64,000 nt of DNA, from NCBI RefSeq assembly GCF_900249755.1, contig NZ_LT976854.1, positions 441,970 through 505,969 of the forward strand, given 5' to 3'. Shown here in pieces: positions 26,029 through 34,967 of the stretch. Source of the stretch: Cupriavidus taiwanensis (GTDB lineage: Bacteria; Pseudomonadota; Gammaproteobacteria; Burkholderiales; Burkholderiaceae). A program made the translations under genes and the position numbers. The notes under the pieces were generated by a model. It did not search any database and was not told where the DNA came from. It saw nothing but the letters and a program-made list of their open reading frames with translations. Each line of letters opens with the position of its first letter. Position 1 is the first letter of the stretch.

Positions 26029-27951
26029 TCAGCGGTACAGCACGGTCGGCAGCCAGAGGCCGATTTCCGGGAAGACGTAGAGCAGCACCAGCGCAATCAG
26101 CTGGATGCCCATGAACGGCAGCATGCCCAGGAAGATCTGGTTCAGCGTGACATGCGGCGGCGCCACGCCCTTCAGGTAGAACGCCGCCATCGCCACCGGC
26201 GGCGACAGGAACGCGGTCTGCAGGTTCAGCGCCACCAGCAGCCCGAAGAACAGCGGATCGATGCCGAAGTTGTCCAGCAGCGGGATAAAGATCGGCATGA
26301 AGATGATGATGATCTCGGTCCACTCCAGCGGCCAGCCCAGCAGGAAGATGATGAGCTGCGCCAGGATCATGAACTGCACCGGCGACAGGTTCATCGACAG
26401 CACCCACTGCTCGACCAGCGCCTGCCCGCCCAGCAGCGCGAACGCCGCCGAGAAGATCGACGAGCCCACGAACAGCCAGCACACCATGGCGCTGGTCTTG
26501 GCCGTCAGCAGCACCGATTCCTTGAGCACGCGGAAATTCAGCTGCCGGTACGCGGCCGCCAGCAGCGCGCCGCCGAGCGAGCCGACCGCGGCGGCCTCGG
26601 TGGGCGTGGCCAGGCCGAACACGATCGACCCCAGCACTGCCAGGATCAGCAGCGCCAGCGGGAAGAACGAGGTCAGCAGCATCTTGAAGATTTCCACCCG
26701 CGCAAAGCTGAAGCGCCAGTAGAAGTACACCAGCAGCAAGCCCGCCACCGCCAGCGTGATCCAGAACCAGCGCGGCGCCGCGACGGCCGCCGCGGCGGGC
26801 GGGGCCGGCGGCCGGGCATTCGCTTCGGTGGCCGGTGTGGCTGGTGCAGCGGGAGCGGGAACGGGAGCGGGAGCGGCGGCCGGCGCCGCCGGTTCCTCCG
26901 ACGGCGGCGCCGCCAGGTCGTCCACCGAAGCGCTGCTTTCTTCGGCGCCGCCCAGCGAGAGCGGCGACTCGACGGCGATGCTCGCGGCCGGCGCGGTGAC
27001 CGCGCTGTAGATCGTCCCCATCACCAGCGCCGTCGCCAGCGCCGGCAGCAGCACGATGCCGAGCTGGCGCGCGAACACGGCGGTGGGCACCTCGGCGTTG
27101 CGCGGGCCCTTGAGCGCACGCATCAGGCCCGCGCCCAGCGCCGGCAGCGCGTGGGTGCTGCCGCGCGCTTGCAGGCTGCGCGCCACTGGCGGCAGCGGCA
27201 CCACGCGCTCGGCCTCTGGCAGCGGCGGCGCCAGTGCGGGCTTGAGCTTGGCCAGCAGCACGATGTACAGCACATAGAGGCCGGTCAGCATCAGGCCGGG
27301 GAAGAATGCGCCCGCATAGAGCTGCACCACCGACACGCCGGCGGTGGCGCCGTAGACGATCAACAGCACGGAAGGCGGGATCAGGATGCCCAGGCAGCCG
27401 CCGGCGGTCACCGCGCCGGCCGACATCGAGGTGCTGTAGCCCGCGCGCAGCATCGCCGGGAAGGCCAGCAGGCCCATCAGCGTGACCACCGCGCCGACGA
27501 TGCCGGTGGCGGTGGCGAAGATCGCGCAGGTCACCAGCGTCGCCACCGCGAGCGAGCCCGGGATCCACGCCAGCGCCAGGTGCAGGCTGCGGAACAGTTT
27601 CTCGATCAGGTTCGAGCGCTCGACCAGGTAGCCCATGAACACGAACAGCGGGACCGAGATCAGCACATCGTTGGTCATCACGGCATAGGCGCGCTGCACC
27701 ATCAGGTCCAGCGTCTGCTGCACCGCGATCTCCGGGTTGGCGTCGCGGTACGCCAGCCAGGCAAACAGCACGCCCATGCCCATCAGCGTGAACGCGGTGG
27801 GAAAGCCCAGCATGATCGCCACCACGATCAGCGCCAGCATCAGCAGGCCCAGGTGGCCGTTGGTCCAGTCGCCCGGAGCGGGCATGAACCACACCACGGC
27901 ACCGATGATCAGCGCCATCAGGACCACACCGAACCACAGTTCCTTCCTCAT
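26029..27951 (-). CDS. dctM: TRAP transporter large permease (DctM) with long central insertion
   Basis: A 640-residue inner-membrane permease of a tripartite ATP-independent periplasmic transporter, which uses an ion gradient to take up an organic acid-type solute. The DctM halves are clear (FPTAFTLMGMGVLFAWLAYR and SAGAVTAGGCLGILIPPSVLL in the first; FGLATPTEAAAVGSLGG and PPVAMAAFYLKG in the second). Between them, about residues 235-400, lies an insertion with extra helices and a Pro/Ala-rich linker, making it about 200 residues longer than a normal DctM. Its start overlaps the small permease stop by ATGA. Confidence 0.9.
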   Translation of the reverse strand: MRKELWFGVVLMALIIGAVVWFMPAPGDWTNGHLGLLMLALIVVAIMLGFPTAFTLMGMGVLFAWLAYRDANPEIAVQQTLDLMVQRAYAVMTNDVLISVPLFVFMGYLVERSNLIEKLFRSLHLALAWIPGSLAVATLVTCAIFATATGIVGAVVTLMGLLAFPAMLRAGYSTSMSAGAVTAGGCLGILIPPSVLLIVYGATAGVSVVQLYAGAFFPGLMLTGLYVLYIVLLAKLKPALAPPLPEAERVVPLPPVARSLQARGSTHALPALGAGLMRALKGPRNAEVPTAVFARQLGIVLLPALATALVMGTIYSAVTAPAASIAVESPLSLGGAEESSASVDDLAAPPSEEPAAPAAAPAPVPAPAAPATPATEANARPPAPPAAAAVAAPRWFWITLAVAGLLLVYFYWRFSFARVEIFKMLLTSFFPLALLILAVLGSIVFGLATPTEAAAVGSLGGALLAAAYRQLNFRVLKESVLLTAKTSAMVCWLFVGSSIFSAAFALLGGQALVEQWVLSMNLSPVQFMILAQLIIFLLGWPLEWTEIIIIFMPIFIPLLDNFGIDPLFFGLLVALNLQTAFLSPPVAMAAFYLKGVAPPHVTLNQIFLGMLPFMGIQLIALVLLYVFPEIGLWLPTVLYR

Positions 27952-28577
27952 CGGCCGGCTCCCGGCGGTTGGTCGCGCGGGGGCGGGGATTCGGCCAGCT
28001 CAGCCGTGGGCGTGCCTTGCACCATCTCCTTGAGCTTGTCGACGTCGACCTCTTCGACATCGCCTTCGCGCAGCGGCCAGTTACCGCTGCGCAGGCACAG
28101 GATGCAGCGGATGGTCTCGGCCACGCCCTGCAGCAGCAGCAGCGCGCCGGCCACCGGGATGACCGCCTTGAACGGATAGATCGGCGGGCCGTCGGCGGCG
28201 ATGGAAGAGTGTTCGTTCTGCGCCAGCGAGACCTCGAAGAAGTCGATGCCGGCCCAGGCCAGCGCGATCACGCCGGGGAAAAAGAACGCCAGGTACAGCA
28301 CCAGGTCGATGCCGGCCTGCATCCGCGGCGACAGGAAGCCGTAGAGGATATCGCCGCGCACGTGGCCGCGCTTGGCCAGCGTGTAGGCGCCCGCCAGCAT
28401 GAACAGCGTGCCGTACAGCATGTTGCTGGCGTCGAACACCCAGGCGTGCGGCGCGCCCAGCGCATAGCGCGAGAACACCTCGTAGCTGATCATCAGCGTG
28501 AGCGCGATGATCAGCCACGAGGCAGCCTGGCCGACGAAGGTGCTGAGCCAGTCGATGCGCAGCAGCAGGCGTTGCAC
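27948..28577 (-). CDS. dctQ: TRAP transporter small permease (DctQ)
   Basis: A 209-residue inner-membrane protein with four helices, of the DctQ family, that pairs with the DctM permease. Characteristic segments are SYEVFSRYALGAPHAWVFDASNMLYG in the first half and WAGIDFFEVSLAQNEHSS in the second. A soluble acidic-Pro C-terminal tail of about 40 residues follows the last helix. The gene overlaps dctM by 4 bases and follows dctP by 18 bases, the usual PQM order. Confidence 0.9.
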   Translation of the reverse strand: MQRLLLRIDWLSTFVGQAASWLIIALTLMISYEVFSRYALGAPHAWVFDASNMLYGTLFMLAGAYTLAKRGHVRGDILYGFLSPRMQAGIDLVLYLAFFFPGVIALAWAGIDFFEVSLAQNEHSSIAADGPPIYPFKAVIPVAGALLLLQGVAETIRCILCLRSGNWPLREGDVEEVDVDKLKEMVQGTPTAELAESPPPRDQPPGAGR

Positions 28578-28595
28578 GGCGCGCGTCCCGCGGGC

Positions 28596-29738
28596 TTAGC
28601 TGCGCTTGGAGAAGTAATGGCTGCTGGCCAGCCGGTAGTCGACGTTGGTGTCGTTCTGCCAGCGCGTGGAGCGCTGCGCGAAGGCCTTCATCGAATCATT
28701 GACCTTCTTGAACATGGGGTTCTCTTTTTCCTTGCGCGCGACGATCTCGTCCCAGATCTTCAGCTGCGCCTGCAGCACCGAGTTGGGGGTGGCGTAGAAC
28801 TTCACGCCCTGCTGCTGCAGCGCCTGGTAGTCCTTGGAATAGCGGTCGATGGCCTTCATCGACATGTCGGCCGAGGCGGCGTCCACGGCGTTGGCGATCA
28901 GTGCCTTGAGCTTGGCCGGCAGCGCGTCGTAGCGCTTCTTGTTGAACAGGATCTCGAACTGCTCCGAGCTCTGGTGGAAGCTGCGCAGCATGCAGACCTT
29001 GGACACATCCTGGAATCCCAGCGCGCGGTCGGAGCTGGCGTTGTTGAACTCCGCCGCATCGAGCAGGCCGCGATCCAGCGCCGGCACGATCTCGGCGCCG
29101 GGCAGCGCGTTCACCGCCGCGCCCAGGCCGGTGAAGATATCGATCGACAGCCCGACGGTGCGGAACTTCAGGCCCTTGAAGTCTTCCGGCTTGGTGATGG
29201 GCTTCTTGAACCAGCCCAGCGGCTGGGTCGGCATCGGCCCGTACAGGAACGACACCACGTCGAGGTTCAGGCTGCGGTAGATCTCCTGCTGCAGTTCCTT
29301 GCCGCCGCCGTACTTGTGCCAGGCCAGCAGCATGTTCGGGTCCATGCCCCAGGCCGGGCCCGAGCCCCACAGCGCCAGCGCCGAGTTCTTGCCGTACCAG
29401 TACGCGATCACGCCATGGCCGCCGTCCAGCGTGCCCTTGCTGACCGCATCGATCAGGTCGAAGGCCTTGACCACCGCGCCCGCCGGCAGCAGCTCGATCT
29501 TCAGGTCGCCGCCCGACATGTCGTTCACCTTGGTGACGAAGTCGCCGGCGAACTCGTGGAAGATGTCCTTGGTCGGCCAGGTGCTCTGCCAGCGCATCGT
29601 GACCGGCCCCTGTGCCTTGACGATGGCCGGGAAGCCCATCGCTGCCGCGCCCGCGGCAGCGCCGGCGGCGCCGCCAAGGAAGCCGCGCCGGGACACGCCG
29701 TTGCTCCGTCCATCTGATTTCCTCGCCCTGGATGCCAT
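28596..29738 (-). CDS. dctP: TRAP transporter substrate-binding protein (DctP/TakP-like)
   Basis: A 380-residue periplasmic binding protein. A twin-arginine signal (SRRGFLGGAAG, residues 16-26) suggests Tat export after folding. The mature protein has the DctP fold with MRWQSTWPTKDIFHEFAG at the start and a TVGLSIDIF segment containing the conserved Arg region that binds a carboxylate. The family resembles TakP, which binds alpha-keto acids, but the ligand is not certain. The start has GAGGGAGA upstream. It is the first gene of the TRAP-MFS operon. Confidence 0.9.
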   Translation of the reverse strand: MASRARKSDGRSNGVSRRGFLGGAAGAAAGAAAMGFPAIVKAQGPVTMRWQSTWPTKDIFHEFAGDFVTKVNDMSGGDLKIELLPAGAVVKAFDLIDAVSKGTLDGGHGVIAYWYGKNSALALWGSGPAWGMDPNMLLAWHKYGGGKELQQEIYRSLNLDVVSFLYGPMPTQPLGWFKKPITKPEDFKGLKFRTVGLSIDIFTGLGAAVNALPGAEIVPALDRGLLDAAEFNNASSDRALGFQDVSKVCMLRSFHQSSEQFEILFNKKRYDALPAKLKALIANAVDAASADMSMKAIDRYSKDYQALQQQGVKFYATPNSVLQAQLKIWDEIVARKEKENPMFKKVNDSMKAFAQRSTRWQNDTNVDYRLASSHYFSKRS

Positions 29739-30010
29739 GACCGTCTCCCTCTGCTGAGTGTGGGACTACCCGCGAGCCTGCCGGCCATGGGGGGCCGAGG
29801 CAGCTCGCCTTTGACGCGAACACCGGAAAAGTCGGGAAAAACTGGAGCATGCGGGGCCAGCGGACGCACGGCAGGCCCGCGGACGGGCAGGGGCTGCCGT
29901 GCAGGTGGCCCGTGATTCCCTTCATGGTAGGAAAGGCACAGGCAACCACAATCTAGGGATTACCCGCGCGGTGTGCGCCGGCGCACTTTGTGGCGGCGCG
30001 CGCCTCCTGC

Positions 30011-30709
30011 TCAGACGCGCGCGATGCCGACGGTGAAGCGGGCCTCGAGCATGCCAGCCGCGTCGGCGGCCTGGCGCACCTCCATCAGGTTGGGGCGTGA
30101 ACCCGCGATGGGGTCCTGCGCGGTGGCGCGCGACGGCACGCCGTGCGCGCGATAGGCCGGATGGCTGCCGAGGATCTCGCGGTTGAGCGCGTCGCTGAAA
30201 TAGAGCTGGCTGGTCAGCGCTTCGGCGCGTCCGAGCAGCACCTTGAAGTGGATATGGATGGCGCGCGACGGGTACCAGCCCGGATAGACCGAGGTGAAGG
30301 CGGCGACGCCGTCGCTGTCCGCGGGCTGCACGCCGCGCAGGAAGCGCGCCTGCCGGTCACCGCGGCCTTCGCCGCTGTACTGGCCTTGCGCATCGCAGTG
30401 CCAGATGCTGACCAGCGCACCCGGCACCGGTACGCAGCCATGCCTGGCGTCGACGACCCGGATGCGCAGGCGCATGGGCTGGCCGGGGCGGCCGTCGCGG
30501 ATATCGGCACGCACCAGCGCGTCGTCCAGGTAGAAGGGCCCTTCGGTGGCGGCTGGTGTCAGCAGGCACGCGGCAGGCGTTGCCGCGCCGGCCAGGCCGG
30601 GCCCGATGCCGGCCGCGGCCAGCAGGCCCAGGTCACGCAGGAAGCGGCGGCGCGCCGCCGCATCGGGGTCGGCCGGGACGCTGGCGCCAGGCGCCGGACC
30701 CGCTGTCAT
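30011..30709 (-). CDS. Exported intradiol ring-cleavage dioxygenase
   Basis: A 232-residue protein with the beta-sandwich fold of protocatechuate/catechol intradiol dioxygenases. The likely Fe(III) ligands are a Tyr in GQYSGEG, a Tyr in YPGWYPSRAI and the two His of IHIHFKV. The core begins with ATEGPFYLDD. Unlike classical cytoplasmic enzymes it has an N-terminal RRRFLRDLGLLAAAG segment that looks like a Tat signal, so it may act in the periplasm on diphenols or plant phenolics. A small gene lies 50 bases upstream. No aromatic-degradation operon is adjacent. Confidence 0.82.
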   Translation of the reverse strand: MTAGPAPGASVPADPDAAARRRFLRDLGLLAAAGIGPGLAGAATPAACLLTPAATEGPFYLDDALVRADIRDGRPGQPMRLRIRVVDARHGCVPVPGALVSIWHCDAQGQYSGEGRGDRQARFLRGVQPADSDGVAAFTSVYPGWYPSRAIHIHFKVLLGRAEALTSQLYFSDALNREILGSHPAYRAHGVPSRATAQDPIAGSRPNLMEVRQAADAAGMLEARFTVGIARV

Positions 30710-30758
30710 GGTGGCCTCCGTGGTGTTGCGCGGGCGCCGGGCGCTGGGCTGCTGCGCC

Positions 30759-30968
30759 TCAGCGTCCCATGGCCTTGAGCATGGAATAGCCGTGGCTGGT
30801 GATGCGCGGCGCCTGGCGGCAACCGTGCAGGACTTCCAGGTGTACGAATTGCTTGTCGACCAGGGCCTTCAGGTCGGTGGGATCGATCTGGCGGGAATCG
30901 GTGGAATCGAGGGAATCGGGGCCATCGCTCAGCAATAGCAGCGTGGCAAATTCATGCGGGCTCAGCAC
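30759..30968 (-). CDS. Small hypothetical protein (GTG start)
   Basis: A 69-residue soluble protein of unknown function. The GTG at 30968 has a strong AAGGAG six bases upstream, which decides the start; a longer frame reaches 31022 without such a signal. The sequence has an acidic Asp/Ser-rich middle and a helical C-terminal half with LKALVDKQFVHLEVLHG and ITSHGYSMLKAMGR, a layout that recalls a small winged-helix protein but is too short to assign. It precedes the dioxygenase gene by about 50 bases. Confidence 0.6.
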   Translation of the reverse strand: MLSPHEFATLLLLSDGPDSLDSTDSRQIDPTDLKALVDKQFVHLEVLHGCRQAPRITSHGYSMLKAMGR

Positions 30969-31295
30969 GTTCGTCTCCTTGGTGAGAAGGGGGGCGTTTG
31001 CTGGGAGTCTGCGCGGCGACATCGCGCCGGCGAAGAAGGCGTAACACGATCGCGAAAGACCGCGCGGCCCATGCGCAGCGCATGCTGCGCTGCAATGCCG
31101 CGTGCCTGATGCAATCCACTGGTTTGACGGGATGGTCCGCGCACGGTTCCGCGTTGCGGCGGGCCGTTACATGTGATCCGGCGTCGCACCACCGTCATCA
31201 CCATACTAGCCAGCATTGGTGACAATGCGAAGGCCATGCTGGCTGCGTGGGCAACGCAGCGGCCGCCAGCCGCTGCGCGCAATACTCTGTCCCTC
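30969..31295. other. Intergenic region without recognised gene
   Basis: A 327-base gap between the small hypothetical gene and the deaminase gene. The only structure seen is a hairpin GCGCAGC-GCAT-GCTGCGC at 31073-31090. No promoter, RNA gene or repeat could be supported. Confidence 0.6.
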
Positions 31296-31763
31296 TTATT
31301 GATCCTGCCGCGCGCGCCAGGCCTCGTACAGGTCGATGCCCTCGTCGCGAGCCGGTACGTAGGCCAGTTTCATCTCGCGCTGCGCCAGCGGACGCGCCAG
31401 CTCGACGTAGCCGCGCTCGGCCGACAGGTCGTAAGGGGCGCCGTCCTCGTTGGAATACGCGTAATAGACCGCCTCGACGCCGGCCAGGTACATCGCCGTC
31501 AGGCACATCGGGCACGGATAGCCGCTGGCATAGACGGTGCAGCCGCTCAGGTCGGGCTTGCCCAGCGCGCGGCTGGCGGCGCGCACCGCCTGCATCTCGG
31601 CATGCGCGCTGGGGTCGCAGCTGGAATCCACTTCGTTGACCGCGCGCGCCAGCACCTTGCCCTCCTTGACGACCACGGCGCCAAAGGGCCAGGTATTGCG
31701 CTCGCGCACGTTTTCCATGGCGAGGCGGATGGAATCGAGCAGATAGGCTTCGGTTGTCGACAC
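31296..31763 (-). CDS. Nucleoside/guanine deaminase of the cytidine deaminase superfamily
   Basis: A 155-residue zinc-dependent deaminase. The zinc site is HAEMQ (His and catalytic Glu) with PCPMC (two Cys). The length and the YYAYSNEDGAPYDLS region resemble GuaD-type guanine deaminases rather than the tRNA enzyme TadA. It probably acts in purine salvage or breakdown in the cytoplasm. A run of ten Ts on the plus strand (31777-31786) lies just before the start. No purine genes are adjacent. Confidence 0.85.
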   Translation of the reverse strand: MSTTEAYLLDSIRLAMENVRERNTWPFGAVVVKEGKVLARAVNEVDSSCDPSAHAEMQAVRAASRALGKPDLSGCTVYASGYPCPMCLTAMYLAGVEAVYYAYSNEDGAPYDLSAERGYVELARPLAQREMKLAYVPARDEGIDLYEAWRARQDQ

Positions 31764-32085
31764 GCGTTGGCTCCGGTTTTTTTTTTGGCCTGGCCCGGGC
31801 AGGCTTTGATTTGATGGCGGGCCCTCGGGACTATAGGGCAGTGTGCGTGGGTGGGGTGGTGGGGGTTGTTATAGAGCGTATTTCGGTTGGTCTCTAGTGA
31901 GTGGCGGGTGTTGGCTGCGCTCGCACGCGTTGTCGCTGGAGAGCCCACTGTCTCTGATTTTCCGCGTGTTTGCTCCCCTCTCCCGCTCGCGGGAGAGGGG
32001 CGGGGGTGAGGGCCGGCGCATCCATGAAGTCAGGACCAGGCACACTCCCAGGCGCCTCGCCGCGCCAACCCCCCGCCTTTGCCTG
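31764..32085. other. Intergenic region with dispersed-type palindrome
   Basis: A 322-base gap between two genes read leftward. It holds a T10 run (31777-31786), a G-rich stretch near 31846-31867 and the strong palindrome described separately. No gene was recognised. Confidence 0.6.
31975..32000. repeat. REP-like palindrome
   Basis: A perfect inverted repeat with 12-bp arms (CCCCTCTCCCGC/GCGGGAGAGGGG) and a 2-base centre, followed by cgggggtgagg. Elements of this exact type recur in intergenic DNA of GC-rich proteobacterial genomes. It could also end the transcript of the XRE-cupin gene. Confidence 0.6.
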
Positions 32086-32682
32086 TCAGCCCGGATGCAC
32101 TACAACCAGTAGTGCGGTGGCCGTGGTCTTGCCACCATTGGAGATTGCATGTGCGACATCGGCCGCATAGCGCGCGGTCTCGCCGTGCCGCAGCTTCTTT
32201 TCATCGGCGCCCGCGCGCACCGTCATCGCTCCGCTCAGCACCGACAGGTGTTCCTGGGTGCCGGACTCGTGCGGCTCCGAAGCCAGCACGCCGCCAGCCT
32301 GGATCGTCAGCTCATACCACTCGAAGCGCCCGGCCAGTTCGATCGGGCCCAGGATGCGCAGGTCGCAGCGCGTGTCCGGGCTCTTCAGCGACGGGATCGC
32401 ATGCGGCTGGACCACGGTGATGCCGCCGCCGGCGCGCTCGCCGGTGCCGCCGGCGAGGAAATCCGCCAGGTTCACGCCCAGCGCATTGGCCAGGCGCCAC
32501 AGCACCGCGACGGTCGGATTGGCCAGGTTGCGTTCGATCTGCGACAGCATCGACTTGGACACCCCCGCGCGGCGCGACAGTTCGTCGAGCGACAGCCGCT
32601 GCTGCTGCCGCAGCGCCTGCAGCGCCATGCCGACGGCGGGCGGCCCTTCGACGGGCGAAGTCTGGACCAGGGCTTGCGTCAT
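32086..32682 (-). CDS. XRE-family regulator with C-terminal cupin domain
   Basis: A 198-residue transcriptional regulator. The helix-turn-helix is at about residues 20-75 (LSLDELSRRAGVSKSMLSQIERNLANPTVAVLWRLA). A cupin sensor domain follows (ESGTQEHLSVLSGAMTVRAG and GETARYAADVAHAISN). Regulators of this type control amino-acid or small-molecule catabolism next to their own gene. It is transcribed away from kbl-tdh, and the gap holds repeated GTTCG motifs and a palindrome, so it probably controls threonine breakdown and itself. Confidence 0.88.
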   Translation of the reverse strand: MTQALVQTSPVEGPPAVGMALQALRQQQRLSLDELSRRAGVSKSMLSQIERNLANPTVAVLWRLANALGVNLADFLAGGTGERAGGGITVVQPHAIPSLKSPDTRCDLRILGPIELAGRFEWYELTIQAGGVLASEPHESGTQEHLSVLSGAMTVRAGADEKKLRHGETARYAADVAHAISNGGKTTATALLVVVHPG

Positions 32683-32690
32683 GGAATGAT

Positions 32691-32740
32691 GTTCGTTATA
32701 TTGCGCAAAACGTTCGATATATAGAACGTGTTCGATTTAT
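32691..32740. promoter_or_regulatory. Operator region between XRE-cupin gene and kbl
   Basis: Three direct repeats of GTTCGNTNTAT begin at 32691, 32712 and 32730. A perfect palindrome ACGTTC-N8-GAACGT spans 32710-32729. This AT-rich block lies between the divergent genes and is the evident binding region of the cupin regulator. Confidence 0.55.
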
Positions 32741-32797
32741 CGATCGGATCGTAGCACATCCGCCCGCACACCCATCGACCCCAACCGGAGCCAAGCC

Positions 32798-33997
32798 ATG
32801 CCGAATGCCCAGGCGTTCTACGCGTCCATCCGCGACGAGCTGCAATCCATCCGCGACGCCGGGCTGTACAAGAACGAGCGCGTGATCGCCACGCCGCAGG
32901 GCGCGCGCGTGCGCACCAGCGATGGCCGCGAGGTGATCAACCTGTGTGCCAACAACTACCTGGGCCTGTCTTCGCACCCGCGCGTGATCGAGGCCGCGCA
33001 CGAAGCGCTGCGCACGCACGGCTTCGGCCTCAGCTCGGTGCGCTTCATCTGCGGCACGCAGGACCTGCACAAGACGCTGGAGGCGCGGCTGTCGGTCTTC
33101 CTCGGCACCGAGGACACCATCCTCTACGGCTCGGCCTTCGATGCCAATGGCGGTTTGTTCGAAACGCTGCTGGGGGCGGAAGACGCGGTCATCAGCGATG
33201 CGCTCAACCACGCCTCGATCATCGACGGCATCCGGCTGTCCAAGGCGCGGCGCTACCGCTACCAGCACAACGACATGCAAGACCTGCGCGCGCAGCTGGA
33301 GCAGGCCCGTGCCGACGGCGCGCGCTACACGCTGGTGTTTTCCGACGGCGTGTTCTCGATGGACGGCACCGTGGCGCGGCTGGACGAAATGCGCGCGCTC
33401 TGCGACGAGTATGGCGCGCTGCTTGGCATCGACGAATGCCATGCCACCGGCTTCATGGGCCAGCGCGGCCGCGGCACGCACGAGGCGCGCGGCGTGTTCG
33501 GCAAGGTCGACATCATCACCGGCACGCTGGGCAAGGCGCTGGGCGGCGCGTCCGGCGGCTTCACCAGTGCGCGCAAGGAAGTGGTGGCGCTGCTGCGCCA
33601 GCGCTCGCGGCCGTATCTGTTCTCGAACACGGTGGCGCCGGCGATCGTGGGCGCGTCGATCGCGGTGCTCGATATCCTCGAAGCCAGCACCGAGCTGCGC
33701 GACCGGCTCGAGCGCAACACGAAGTTCTTCCGCGCCGGGCTGGACCAGCTGGGCTTCGACGTCAAGGCCGGCGACCACCCGATCATCCCGATCATGGTCT
33801 ACGACGCCGACAAGGCGCAGCAGCTCGCGCAGCGGCTGCTGGAGCTGGGCGTGTACGTGGTGGGCTTTTTCTACCCGGTGGTGCCTCAGGGCCAGGCGCG
33901 CATCCGCGTGCAGATGAGCGCGCTGCATGACGAGGCCACGCTGCAGGCGGCGCTGGATGCGTTCGGCCAGGCCGGCCGCGAACTGGGGCTGCGCTGA
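32798..33997 (+). CDS. kbl: Glycine C-acetyltransferase (2-amino-3-ketobutyrate CoA ligase)
   Basis: A 399-residue PLP enzyme of the alpha-oxoamine synthase family. It splits 2-amino-3-ketobutyrate with CoA into glycine and acetyl-CoA. The PLP lysine is K246 in [14 protein letters not shown], and IDECHATGF carries the cofactor-ring Asp and the His. Length and N-terminus match E. coli Kbl closely. Its stop overlaps the start of the threonine dehydrogenase gene (TGATG), so the two pathway enzymes are coupled. Confidence 0.96.
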   Translation: MPNAQAFYASIRDELQSIRDAGLYKNERVIATPQGARVRTSDGREVINLCANNYLGLSSHPRVIEAAHEALRTHGFGLSSVRFICGTQDLHKTLEARLSVFLGTEDTILYGSAFDANGGLFETLLGAEDAVISDALNHASIIDGIRLSKARRYRYQHNDMQDLRAQLEQARADGARYTLVFSDGVFSMDGTVARLDEMRALCDEYGALLGIDECHATGFMGQRGRGTHEARGVFGKVDIITGTLGKALGGASGGFTSARKEVVALLRQRSRPYLFSNTVAPAIVGASIAVLDILEASTELRDRLERNTKFFRAGLDQLGFDVKAGDHPIIPIMVYDADKAQQLAQRLLELGVYVVGFFYPVVPQGQARIRVQMSALHDEATLQAALDAFGQAGRELGLR

Positions 33998-34953
33998 TGG
34001 AAGCTGGCAAACCGAAGATCCTGATCGTCGGCGCCAATGGCCAGATCGGGTCTGAACTGGCACTGGCGCTGGCCGATCGCTACGGGCGCACCAACGTGAT
34101 CACCTCAGACGTGGTGCCCACCGGCCGCCACGTGCAGCTGACGCACGAGATGCTCAACGCCACCGACCGCGGCGAACTGGCCACGGTGGTCGAGCGCCAT
34201 GGCATCACCCAGGTCTACCTGCTGGCCGCGGCGCTGTCCGCCACCGGCGAGAAGGCGCCGCAGTGGGCCTGGAACCTCAACATGACCAGCCTGCTCAACG
34301 TGCTGGAGCTGGCGCGCCAGACCGGGCTGGAGCGGGTGTTCTGGCCCAGCTCGATCGCCGCCTTCGGCCCGACCACGCCCGCCGCGCACACGCCGCAGCA
34401 GACCGTGATGGAGCCCACCACGGTCTACGGCATTTCCAAGCAGGCGGGCGAGGGCTGGTGCCGCTGGTACCACGCCAACCATGGCGTCGATGTGCGCAGC
34501 GTGCGCTATCCCGGGCTGATCTCGCACAAGACCCCGCCCGGCGGCGGCACCACCGACTACGCCGTCGATATCTTCCACGCGGCGGTGAAGGGCGAGCCCT
34601 ACACCTGCTTCCTGAAGGAAGACGAGGCCCTGCCGATGATGTATATGCCCGATGCGATCCGCGCCACCATCGAACTGATGGAGGCGCCGGCGGCCCAGCT
34701 CGGCGAGCGCGGCAGCTACAACATCGCCGGCATGAGCTTTACGCCGGCGCAGATCGCCGCGGCCATCCGCGAGCAGGTGCCGGGCTTCGAGATTCGCTAC
34801 GAACCGGACTATCGCCAGGCAATTGCGCAGGGCTGGCCGGATTCGATCGACGACTCGGTCGCGCGCGCGGACTGGGGCTGGCGTGCGCAATACGGCCTGA
34901 AGGAGATGGTGGCGGACATGCTGGCCAACCTGAGGGCGGCGCTGGCCGGCTGA
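33997..34953 (+). CDS. tdh: L-threonine 3-dehydrogenase, GalE-like SDR type
   Basis: A 318-residue NAD-dependent dehydrogenase of the extended short-chain (epimerase-like) family. It oxidises threonine to 2-amino-3-ketobutyrate. The NAD motif is VGANGQIG (residues 11-18), and the catalytic set is S118/S119 with Y144-x3-K148. This GalE-like ThrDH form is known from Cupriavidus necator and differs from the zinc Tdh of E. coli. It overlaps kbl by a base and converges on ccmI with only 14 bases between stops. Confidence 0.93.
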   Translation: MEAGKPKILIVGANGQIGSELALALADRYGRTNVITSDVVPTGRHVQLTHEMLNATDRGELATVVERHGITQVYLLAAALSATGEKAPQWAWNLNMTSLLNVLELARQTGLERVFWPSSIAAFGPTTPAAHTPQQTVMEPTTVYGISKQAGEGWCRWYHANHGVDVRSVRYPGLISHKTPPGGGTTDYAVDIFHAAVKGEPYTCFLKEDEALPMMYMPDAIRATIELMEAPAAQLGERGSYNIAGMSFTPAQIAAAIREQVPGFEIRYEPDYRQAIAQGWPDSIDDSVARADWGWRAQYGLKEMVADMLANLRAALAG

Positions 34954-34967
34954 GCCGCTGCGGCGTG

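Noticed and set aside
31777..31786. T10 run considered as a terminator tail.
   Set aside because: No stable stem directly precedes it on the plus strand, and on the minus strand it is an A-run before the deaminase start.
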